From positions 610-5,933 of the forward strand of contig JAHZFC010000131.1 in assembly GCA_019421525.1 (NCBI GenBank): 5,324 nt of DNA, given 5' to 3'. This document shows, in pieces, positions 1-4,907 of the stretch (position 1 is its first letter; each line of letters begins with the position of its first letter). Source of the stretch: Clostridiales bacterium. GTDB lineage: Bacteria; Bacillota; Clostridia; Oscillospirales; Oscillospiraceae. The position numbers and the translations under genes are program-made. Below the pieces are notes generated by a model that saw nothing but the letters and a program-made list of their open reading frames with translations, did not search any database and was not told where the DNA came from.

Positions 1-1027
1 CCCGGGCCGCGTCGATCACCGAGCCGCCTCCGCACTTGATAAGGGTGACATGGTCCAGGTGCAGGTGTTCCCTGAGGATGTTCTCCAGGCTGCCGTGCTC
101 CTCGGTGATGGAGAGGTGGCCGTCACTGCCCGCTTCCAGCACGAACAGGCGCAGGTCGTCGGTGATGTTGGGGTGCATGGTGAACTTGTCGTAGTCCACC
201 ATGGTGAACACCGTGTCCAGGTGCATGAAGGCCCGGTTTTTGGGGATGTCGATGGCCAGTACCTTTTCAAACCCCGTGGGCTGGGTGAGCAGTTCCTTGG
301 CCAGCAGCTCGATGGCCCAGGGCTGGGTGCGCTGGGAGATGCCGATGGCCACCACCTTGTCGCTGAGCACCAGGATGTCGCCTCCCTCCACCGTGGCGCT
401 GGCGTGGCGGTCGTAGTACACCGGCACTCCCTTGTAGTGGGGGTCATACCGGAAGATATACTTGGCGAACAGGGTCTCCCGGCTGCGGGTGACGGTGGAC
501 ATGCGGTGGACGGACACCCCGGAGCCGATGGCGGCAAAGGGGTCCCGGGTGAAGTAGAGGTTGGGGATGGGGTCCAGCACAAAGGGATAGTAGTCGTCCA
601 GGTAGTCGGTGAGGTTCTTCTTCCCGTAGCCCCGGACCTCCGATTTGCGCACCCCCTCCATCATTTTTTCCACCATGTTTTTGGTGGACATGGACTTGAA
701 GTAGTCCAGCATCATGCCCACCCGCTTCTCCCCCCAGACGCCCGCCTCGGTGATATACTCCCGGAGGAACTGGTCCTTCACCGCCGGGTCGGCCAGGGAC
801 TCGGCCACCAGGTCGGTGAGGTAGACCACCTCCACGCCGTTCTGCCGGAGGAGGTTGCAGAAGGCGTCGTGCTCCTCCTGGGCGATCTTCAGGTAGGGGA
901 TGTCGTCGAACAGCAGCCGTTCGATATACTCGGGCATCAGGTTTTCCAGCTCCCGGCCCGGCCGGTGGAGCAGCACCCGCTTCAGGGGGCCGATCTCACT
1001 GCGGATCTCGATGGGCGGCAGAACCAT
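1..1027 (-). CDS. arcA: Arginine deiminase, N-terminal 342 residues (runs off the left edge)
   Basis: The enzyme hydrolyses L-arginine to L-citrulline and ammonia, the first step of the cytoplasmic arginine deiminase pathway, which yields ATP through carbamoyl phosphate. The frame was translated by hand from the minus strand. The N-terminus (IEIRSEIGPLKRVLLHRPG, residues 6-24) is typical of ArcA. Family motifs follow: NLYFTRDPF (156-164, Asp162), HRMSTVTR (174-181), VEGGD (213-217, Glu214) and MHLDTVF (268-274, with the presumed catalytic His269 and Asp271). Full proteins are about 400-415 residues, so roughly 70 are missing, including the nucleophilic cysteine near the C-terminus. That residue cannot be checked here. 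The ATG at 1027 is supported by AAAGGAG at 1035-1041, 7 nt upstream. The preceding vWA gene ends in a terminator, so arcA probably has its own promoter in 1028-1143, but I see only weak candidates there. arcB and arcC, if present, would lie beyond the left edge. Family assignment is secure. Confidence 0.96.
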   Translation of the reverse strand, partial: MVLPPIEIRSEIGPLKRVLLHRPGRELENLMPEYIERLLFDDIPYLKIAQEEHDAFCNLLRQNGVEVVYLTDLVAESLADPAVKDQFLREYITEAGVWGEKRVGMMLDYFKSMSTKNMVEKMMEGVRKSEVRGYGKKNLTDYLDDYYPFVLDPIPNLYFTRDPFAAIGSGVSVHRMSTVTRSRETLFAKYIFRYDPHYKGVPVYYDRHASATVEGGDILVLSDKVVAIGISQRTQPWAIELLAKELLTQPTGFEKVLAIDIPKNRAFMHLDTVFTMVDYDKFTMHPNITDDLRLFVLEAGSDGHLSITEEHGSLENILREHLHLDHVTLIKCGGGSVIDAAR

Positions 1028-1143
1028 ACCATCACTCCTTTCATAAGCAGGGGTAATTTGCCCCCTCTGGCCAAAATTTATGTATGGCATGAAAAACAAC
1101 AGGCAGACGGCAAAGAGATGTCCATGGGCTTGTCCGTCAGGAC

Positions 1144-1173
1144 AAAAAGAAAAGACCGCCCTTTTTGGCGGCC
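1144..1173 (-). terminator. Intrinsic terminator after the vWA gene
   Basis: On the minus strand GGCCGCC (1173-1167) pairs with GGCGGTC (1160-1154), giving 7 bp with one G-U, across a 6-nt loop. TTTTCTTTTT follows at 1153-1144. The wobble and the T-run fit minus-strand use; on the plus strand the same position is an A-C mismatch and there is no T-run. It lies about 50 bp past the vWA stop and upstream of arcA, so it separates the two transcription units. Confidence 0.85.
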
Positions 1174-1192
1174 GTGGGGATCACGCTATGTA

Positions 1193-1214
1193 CCCGCCGC
1201 CGGTGGGCGGCGGG
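1193..1214. repeat. Perfect GC-only hairpin just after the vWA stop codon
   Basis: CCCGCCGCC (1193-1201) and GGCGGCGGG (1206-1214) form a perfect 9-bp stem around a 4-nt loop, 10 nt past the vWA stop. No T-run follows on either strand, so it is not a standard intrinsic terminator. It could stabilise the 3' end of the vWA mRNA against exonucleases, or pause polymerase before the terminator at 1144-1173. The structure is seen directly; the role is inferred. Confidence 0.5.
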
Positions 1215-1224
1215 GCGGGACGGG

Positions 1225-2601
1225 TCAGGTGGGGGTCACGTCGGCGGCGGAGCACAGCATATCGGTGTCCATATAGTGGGCCAGGAAGCGGGCCCGGAAC
1301 CGGCGCTGGCCGCACCCGGCGGCGGCGGCAGATACATCGGCGTCCCCAGGGGCCACGAACCGGATGCAGGGTACGGACACATCCTGGCAGGTGGTGCCGG
1401 TGTGGGCGGGAACGGTCAGGGTCTGCATCCCCCGGGGATACTCTGTGCCGTCCTGGGCCAGCTCGGTGAGGACGGCGGCCAGGGCCACCCGCCTGCCGGG
1501 GCAGACGTTTTTCAGCGTGACGCTCAGCTCTATGATCTGGCCCTGGGCATCCAGATAGACGTCGCCCGCGTCCTCGGTGACCAGGCTGTCGCACCGGGAG
1601 GCGGAAAAGTCCACCGGGTCCGGGCAGGGGCAGGTACCAGGGGGCGTGGGGCAGTCCACCGTGGCCGAGGGGGAGGGGAAGCTGACCACGTTGCCTTCCG
1701 CGTCGGAGTAGGTGATGGACAGGTCCACCGGCTTGGAGCCGGAGGTCTGCCCCGTGTGCCGGACGGTGAACTGGAGCTGGGCCGTCTCACTGGCGTTCAC
1801 CCCCAGCTGGGAGATGGACCAGCGCAGGGAGCGCTCCCCGGTGGATACGGCAGCGCCCTTGGTGGGGGCGGTGATGTCGGTGATGACAAAGTCGTCGGTC
1901 ACCGTGTCCTCGATGACGATGTCGGTGGCCCCGGGCTTGGACAGGTTCCGGGCCAGCTCGGCGAACAGCTCCTCCAGGTCGGCCGCGTCCGGGGTGACGG
2001 CCACGTGGGCGCTGTCGGGGTCGGACGCCCACTGGTTCAGCGCGTCCACGTCCACCCCGTTGGTGCCCACCAGGCCGATGCAGTAGATGATGACCCCCTG
2101 GGCCTTGGCCGCCTCCGCCACAGGGGCGGGCGGGTCGCCGGCGGTGGTGTTGCCGTCGGTGAACATGACGATGACCTTGGCGTTGGTGGAGGCGGGGTCG
2201 AAGAGCGCGTTGGCCTTGGTGAAGGCGTCGGCGTGGTTGGTGTTGCCCCCGGCGGTGAGGGCGTCCACGGCGGACTTCAGGGTGTCCACGTCGGTGATGA
2301 GCTGGGTGTCCGCGGCGGCGGTGCTGGCAAAGCTGACGATGCCGATGCGGCTGCCCGAGCCGATCTGGCCGCCGGAGCCGTCGGTGGCCTCGGCGATGAT
2401 GTCGATGAAGGTCTTGGCGCCCTCCTTCATATTGGCCAGGGGGACGCCCCGCATGCTGTTGGAGCGGTCCAGGGTCAGGACGATGTCAGTGGGATCGGTG
2501 ATGAGGTCCGGCGCCGCGGTCAGCGATAAGGTGACCAGCAGGGAGCCGTCGCAGGATATTTGGTCAGGGGTGATGGTCTTATTGGAATTGGTCACACCCA
2601 T
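1225..2601 (-). CDS. Orphan vWA-domain protein with Cys-rich C-terminal region
   Basis: 458 residues. Residues ~38-220 form a vWA domain with a complete metal-ion-dependent adhesion site: DRSNS at 45-49 (Asp45, Ser47, Ser49), Thr121 in GGNTNHAD, and Asp149 in MFTDGNT. Such domains bind protein ligands through a divalent cation. Residues ~225-315 look like a beta-sandwich. A Pro/Cys linker follows (Cys317, Cys324, Cys326), then a second all-beta segment that I do not recognise, with Cys337, 367, 405, 412, 430 and 450. I see no signal peptide, transmembrane helix, LPXTG motif or lipobox, although most extracellular vWA proteins carry an export signal. The start at 2601 is chosen because GGAGG lies 7 nt upstream; the frame stays open to an ATG at 2649, which lacks a comparable site and would add 16 residues overlapping a hairpin. 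The gene is flanked by terminators, with no MoxR ATPase or other usual vWA partner beside it. Domain call is firm; ligand, location and function are unknown. Confidence 0.9.
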   Translation of the reverse strand: MGVTNSNKTITPDQISCDGSLLVTLSLTAAPDLITDPTDIVLTLDRSNSMRGVPLANMKEGAKTFIDIIAEATDGSGGQIGSGSRIGIVSFASTAAADTQLITDVDTLKSAVDALTAGGNTNHADAFTKANALFDPASTNAKVIVMFTDGNTTAGDPPAPVAEAAKAQGVIIYCIGLVGTNGVDVDALNQWASDPDSAHVAVTPDAADLEELFAELARNLSKPGATDIVIEDTVTDDFVITDITAPTKGAAVSTGERSLRWSISQLGVNASETAQLQFTVRHTGQTSGSKPVDLSITYSDAEGNVVSFPSPSATVDCPTPPGTCPCPDPVDFSASRCDSLVTEDAGDVYLDAQGQIIELSVTLKNVCPGRRVALAAVLTELAQDGTEYPRGMQTLTVPAHTGTTCQDVSVPCIRFVAPGDADVSAAAAGCGQRRFRARFLAHYMDTDMLCSAADVTPT

Positions 2602-2608
2602 ATGGGTC

Positions 2609-2617
2609 CCTCCTTCT
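2609..2617 (-). promoter_or_regulatory. Ribosome binding site that fixes the vWA start
   Basis: The minus strand reads AGAAGGAGG here, 7 nt before the ATG at 2601. It is a near-perfect Shine-Dalgarno sequence and decides against the in-frame ATG at 2649. Confidence 0.85.
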
Positions 2618-2631
2618 GGGGCTTCGCCCCA
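2617..2631. repeat. Short hairpin touching the vWA ribosome binding site
   Basis: TGGGGC (2617-2622) and GCCCCA (2626-2631) pair perfectly around a 3-nt loop. In the vWA mRNA this small stem sits immediately 5' of the Shine-Dalgarno sequence and shares its first base. It may help keep the site accessible or modulate initiation. The pairing is seen; any effect is inferred. Confidence 0.4.
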
Positions 2632-2670
2632 CGCCATCCTATGCGGCATCCCCCGGGGCGGCCCCTGTCG

Positions 2671-2717
2671 AAGAAATAAAAAGCCGGGGCAGACGGGAAC
2701 TTCCCGTCTGCCCCGGC
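2671..2717 (-). terminator. Strong intrinsic terminator after the NCS2 permease
   Basis: GCCGGGGCAGACGGGAA (2683-2699) and its exact reverse complement (2701-2717) give a 17-bp perfect inverted repeat around one base; in RNA the innermost pairs would open into a loop. On the minus strand TTTTTATTTCTT follows (2682-2671). It lies about 50 bp beyond the permease stop. Only about 70 bp remain to the vWA start, and I find no good sigma-A promoter there, so vWA may depend on read-through or on an unrecognised promoter. Confidence 0.95.
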
Positions 2718-2766
2718 GGACAGCTGCGATCAGAAGGTCAGGGACGGATGATGGGGATGGGGCGGC

Positions 2767-4200
2767 TTAATCCTCCTCATCAGAGCTCTGGTTCTTGTCC
2801 CCGGCGGGATCGATGGCGATGCCCTGGTTCTTATCCCCCTCGGGGTTGACGCCGAACTCATAGTCCTTACCTGGCAGGATGGCATTGAGGGCGATGCCGG
2901 CGATGGCGGCGATGGCCAGGGAGGTCAGGGTGATGTGGGCCGAGCCGATGGTGAAGGTCAGCCCGCCGGAGAAGCCCAGGCCGCACACCAGGATGACGGC
3001 GGCGATGATGAGGTTGCGGCTGTTGGTGAAGTCCACCTGGTTTTCCACCACGTTGCGCACGCCGATGGCGGAGATCATGCCGTAGAGGATGAAGCTGACG
3101 CCGCCGATGATGGCAGAGGGGATGGAGTGGACCACCTCAGCGAAGAAGGGGGAGAAGGACAGGACCAGCGCGTAGATGGCGGCCAGCCGGATGACCCGGG
3201 GGTCGTACACCCGGGTGAGCACCAGCACGCCGGTGTTCTCACCGTAGGTGGTGTTGGCCGGGCCGCCGAACAGGCCGGCCAGGGAGGTGGCGATGCCGTC
3301 GCCGATGAGGGTGCGGTGCAGGCCGGGGTCCTCGATGAAGTTCTTGCCTACGGTGGCGGGAATGGCGGACATATCGCCGATGTGCTCCATCATGGAGGCG
3401 ATGGCGATGGGGGCCATGACCAGGATGGAGGTCAGGTCAAACTTGGCCACCGAGCCGCCGAAGTCGGTGAAGAAGGGCTGGAGGCCCAGGATGTTCGTCC
3501 CGGCCAGGCCGGAGAAGTCCATCAGGGGCACTGTTGTGACCACTTCGCCGCTGAAATCCAGGGCGGTGGCGCCCAGGGCGTTGGCGATGACGGCCACGAT
3601 GTACGCGCCCACCACGCCCAGCAGGATGGGGATGATCTTGATCATGCCGCGGCCCCAGATGTTGGCCACGATGATGATGGCCATGGCCACCAGGGCCAGC
3701 CACCAGCAGGTCTTGGCGTTATCGACGGCGGAGGGGGCCAGGTTCAGGCCGATGAGGATGATGATGGGGCCGGTGACCACCGGGGGCAGGAAGCGCATGA
3801 CCTTGCGCACGCCCACGGCCTTGATGACGGCTGCCAGGATGACGTACAGCAGGCCGGCCACCACGATGCCGCCGCAGGCGTACTGGAGCTTTTCCGAGGC
3901 GGCCATGTCGGCGTATTTGCCGGAGGACAGGTTGGCCACCGCCTCAAAGCCGCCCAGGAAGGCGAAGGAGGAGCCCAGGAAGGCGGGCACCTTCATCTTG
4001 GTGCACACATGGAAGAACAATGTGCCGAAGCCGGCGAAAAACAAAGTGGTCTGGATGTTCAGGGGCAGGCCGTAGGCGTTGACCAGGATGGGGACCAGCA
4101 CGGTGGCGCCGAACATGGCGAACATGTGCTGCAGCCCCAGCAGGAGCATCTTGGGCGTGCCCAGCTTCCGCGCGTCGCGGATGGGTTCTTGGCTGTTCAT
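2767..4200 (-). CDS. uraA: NCS2-family uracil permease (UraA/PyrP type)
   Basis: A 477-residue polytopic membrane protein of the nucleobase-cation symporter-2 family (14 helices in known structures), expected to import uracil with protons for pyrimidine salvage. Signatures: GLQHMFAMFGATVLVPIL (22-39), LGSSFAF (75-81), MMEHIGDM (270-277) and TTYGENTGVLVLTR (317-330). Glu272 and Glu321 align with E. coli UraA Glu241 and Glu290, the uracil-binding pair, with the same 49-residue separation. Position 276, four after the first Glu, is Asp where UraA has His245; purine/xanthine members tend to have Asp here, so uracil is the best but not certain substrate. The protein is longer than E. coli UraA (429): residues 444-477 are a hydrophilic acidic tail with a repeated PxGDKNQ element. 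The ATG at 4200 has AAGGGAG 7 nt upstream, a modest site. A promoter, leader ORF and attenuator precede it and a terminator follows, so it looks singly transcribed. The symbol could equally be pyrP. Confidence 0.93.
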   Translation of the reverse strand: MNSQEPIRDARKLGTPKMLLLGLQHMFAMFGATVLVPILVNAYGLPLNIQTTLFFAGFGTLFFHVCTKMKVPAFLGSSFAFLGGFEAVANLSSGKYADMAASEKLQYACGGIVVAGLLYVILAAVIKAVGVRKVMRFLPPVVTGPIIILIGLNLAPSAVDNAKTCWWLALVAMAIIIVANIWGRGMIKIIPILLGVVGAYIVAVIANALGATALDFSGEVVTTVPLMDFSGLAGTNILGLQPFFTDFGGSVAKFDLTSILVMAPIAIASMMEHIGDMSAIPATVGKNFIEDPGLHRTLIGDGIATSLAGLFGGPANTTYGENTGVLVLTRVYDPRVIRLAAIYALVLSFSPFFAEVVHSIPSAIIGGVSFILYGMISAIGVRNVVENQVDFTNSRNLIIAAVILVCGLGFSGGLTFTIGSAHITLTSLAIAAIAGIALNAILPGKDYEFGVNPEGDKNQGIAIDPAGDKNQSSDEED

Positions 4201-4218
4201 ATTCTCTCTCCCTTTCTC
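4201..4218 (-). promoter_or_regulatory. Purine-rich permease ribosome site complementary to the leader tract
   Basis: The minus strand is almost all A and G before the permease ATG, with AAGGGAG (4214-4208) as the likely Shine-Dalgarno sequence, a moderate match. The stretch can pair with the leader pyrimidine tract at 4281-4298 in 17 of 18 positions, counting three G-U pairs, with a single mismatch (4290/4209). Pairing would hide the ribosome site. The leader ORF stop at 4219-4221 abuts it, so ribosomes finishing the leader peptide could open or reuse it. Complementarity is seen; function is inferred. Confidence 0.45.
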
Positions 4219-4338
4219 TCATTTGGCCCGGGCAAAAAAGAGACGACCACCATCAATGGCGATCGTCCTGCTCCGGCCGGGAAAAAGGGGAAAAGAATGC
4301 CTGGTGAGCAAGAAACCACTGGACAGCTGCGCGGGCAT
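4219..4338 (-). CDS. Putative 39-residue leader peptide of the permease attenuator
   Basis: A short ORF runs from ATG at 4338 to TGA at 4221-4219, 18 nt before the permease start. It begins MPAQLSSGFLLTRH and ends RLFFARAK. It has a perfect AGGAGG at 4352-4347 with 8-nt spacing, better than the permease's own site, and starts about 20-25 nt from the predicted transcript start. Codons 14-20 (His-Ser-Phe-Pro-Leu-Phe-Pro) lie in a pyrimidine tract, and codons 24-33 form the stem of an intrinsic terminator. The peptide itself is probably unimportant: as with enteric PyrL, the position of the translating ribosome would decide whether the terminator folds. The peptide resembles PyrL (44 residues) in plan, not in alignable sequence. 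The context fits pyrimidine control of uracil uptake. Alternatively it is a chance ORF, which the strong ribosome site and placement argue against. Confidence 0.6.
   Translation of the reverse strand: MPAQLSSGFLLTRHSFPLFPGRSRTIAIDGGRLFFARAK
4234..4267 (-). terminator. Attenuator: intrinsic terminator inside the leader ORF
   Basis: On the minus strand GACGATCGCCAT (4267-4256) pairs with ATGGTGGTCGTC (4253-4242) over 12 bp with two G-U pairs; in practice the innermost A-U pairs open to a larger loop. TCTTTTTT follows (4241-4234). It sits between a good promoter and the permease gene, so it would end transcription early unless prevented. Its stem is codons 24-33 of the leader ORF, so a ribosome close behind polymerase would block folding. 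Confidence 0.85.
4280..4298 (-). promoter_or_regulatory. Pyrimidine tract in the permease leader, possible pause and pairing switch
   Basis: The minus strand is all C and T from 4297 to 4279, with runs of four and five T, and ends about 12 nt before the attenuator stem. In the E. coli pyrBI leader a U-rich stretch at this position makes polymerase pause when UTP is low. The same tract pairs with the leader ORF ribosome site region (4343-4355 with 4280-4292, 13 of 13 including two G-U) or with the permease ribosome site region (4201-4218 with 4281-4298). These pairings cannot coexist. Low-complexity purine and pyrimidine runs pair easily by chance, so this is a hypothesis. Confidence 0.5.
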
Positions 4339-4342
4339 GGCG

Positions 4343-4355
4343 TTCCCCTCCTTCC
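4343..4355 (-). promoter_or_regulatory. Ribosome binding site of the leader ORF
   Basis: The minus strand reads GGAAGGAGGGGAA (4355-4343) and includes AGGAGG at 4352-4347, 8 nt from the ATG at 4338. This is the strongest ribosome site in the leader and the main reason for calling the short ORF translated. All 13 bases can also pair with the pyrimidine tract at 4280-4292. Confidence 0.75.
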
Positions 4356-4367
4356 ACATTTCGACTT

Positions 4368-4396
4368 ATCATATCACCGGGCGGCAAGAATTGCAA
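4368..4396 (-). promoter_or_regulatory. Sigma-A-type promoter for the leader and permease
   Basis: On the minus strand the -35 is TTGCAA (4396-4391, 4 of 6 consensus matches). A 17-bp spacer precedes the -10 TATGAT (4373-4368, 5 of 6), which carries an extended TG one base upstream. Transcription should begin near 4361, giving a leader of about 160 nt before the permease ATG. The optimal spacing and extended -10 make this the best promoter in the window. Confidence 0.8.
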
Positions 4397-4843
4397 GAGG
4401 AAAAATTTTCATCATTGCAGCATAGGGCCGTGGCGGGCGAAAGGGGGATGCCCGATGCAACAGGCCGCAAGTCCCCATTGGGGTGGAACTGCGCTGGGCG
4501 AAGGCGCGCGCTGAGAGATCCATGCCGGCCGCCGATGGGCGGAGATGTGGGCAGACCGTATCTGGACGGCGATCTCAGCCAATATTCACAGATCCTTCAT
4601 AGGTCGTTGACAATTTCTTCAACACTATCGCGGACTGCCGTGGTATATTATCCTCACAAGGAACAAATCAGTTTGGAACGCGATGCGTCCCGGCTATGCG
4701 CTGGATGATGCCGCGGCGGATGCCGCGGATAAGCCGACAGTCAGCGCCATGCCAATAGCCGTACTGATCCTTATTCGACATATAGATCACTTGGGCGCAG
4801 TTCAGAATGGCGAACTGCGCCCAAGACAATCCCCCGCTCTTTT
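4397..4843. other. Intergenic region without a convincing gene, partly AT-rich
   Basis: No ORF here has both a ribosome site and a recognisable product. By hand count 4571-4680 is about 43% G+C, clearly below the flanking genes. On the minus strand one frame reads TTAVRDSVEEIVNDL, then a TGA (4599-4597), then RICEYWLRSPSRYG in the same frame, open until a TGA at 4371-4369. This looks like weak remains of coding sequence. GATGCCGCGG occurs twice 12 bp apart (4707 and 4719). An extended -10-like TGGTATATT lies on the plus strand at 4641-4649 without a -35 or obvious target. The region could be a decayed gene, an insertion scar or an unrecognised small RNA. Confidence 0.5.
4790..4825. repeat. 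Perfect 14-bp inverted repeat with 8-nt loop
   Basis: CTTGGGCGCAGTTC (4790-4803) and its exact reverse complement (4812-4825) flank an 8-nt loop. No T-run follows on either strand, so it is not an ordinary terminator. It lies just downstream, in the direction of transcription, of the ABC gene's terminator. It could be a second mRNA 3'-end hairpin, a repetitive palindromic element or a mobile-element end; the sequence does not decide. Confidence 0.6.
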
Positions 4844-4884
4844 CAAAGGTAAGGCCCCCGGGACCAGACGGTCCCGGGGGCCTT
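4844..4884 (-). terminator. Terminator of the ABC exporter gene
   Basis: AAGGCCCCCGGGACC (4851-4865) and its exact reverse complement (4870-4884) form a 15-bp stem with a 4-nt loop, about 25 bp past the ABC stop. On the minus strand it is followed by ACCTTTG, only a short interrupted T-stretch, but the stem's own terminal TT and its great stability make termination likely. On the plus strand a short TTTT lies 9 nt beyond, so it may act weakly in both directions. Confidence 0.75.
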
Positions 4885-4907
4885 CTGCATATTTTGGAGG
4901 ATCGGAT

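Noticed and set aside
1130..1145. Inverted repeat TTGTCC-GTCA-GGACAA upstream of arcA as a possible operator.
   Set aside because: Only 6 bp per arm, no match to a known arginine-regulator site that I can defend, and no clear promoter beside it.
50..1276. Long plus-strand frames antisense to arcA, the vWA gene and the permease (for example 50-1276, 1165-2529, 2935-4425).
   Set aside because: They are rich in Gly, His, Val, Asp and Gln, lack recognisable motifs and ribosome sites, and mirror well-supported minus-strand genes, as expected in GC-rich DNA.
2633..2665. CATAGGAT-like sequence upstream of the vWA gene as a sporulation sigma-factor -10.
   Set aside because: No matching -35 at the right distance; the resemblance is too weak to call a promoter.
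4310..4335. TGTCCAGTGGTTT in the minus-strand leader as a possible PyrR-binding loop.
   Set aside because: Only the TCCAG part fits the consensus; the GAGAGG half and a good closing stem are absent. Kept as an alternative to test, not called.
4474..4495. GGGGTGGAACTGCG on the plus strand, close to the T-box riboswitch consensus AGGGTGGNACCGCG.
   Set aside because: No terminator with a T-run follows, I see no specifier stem or AG-bulge elements upstream, and no aminoacyl-tRNA or amino-acid gene is transcribed from this strand.
4508..4582. CTGAGAGATC followed by ACCGTATCTGGA on the plus strand, recalling the CUGAGA and CUGAUCUGGA parts of the TPP riboswitch.
   Set aside because: The rest of the aptamer core is missing, spacing is wrong, and no thiamine gene lies downstream on that strand.
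4607..4649. TTGACA (4607-4612) with TATATT (4644-4649) as a plus-strand promoter.
   Set aside because: The spacer is 31 bp. The extended -10 alone is possible but there is no gene downstream on the plus strand to support it.
4448..4708. Plus-strand frame from ATG 4448 beginning MPDATGRKSP, about 86 residues.
   Set aside because: The G-run directly abuts the ATG, composition is unlike a protein, and it is the tail of a longer chance frame antisense to the permease leader.
4668..4781. Minus-strand ORF of 37 codons beginning MSNKDQYGYWHG.
   Set aside because: No ribosome binding site upstream, no recognisable product, and it lies in a region that looks degenerate.
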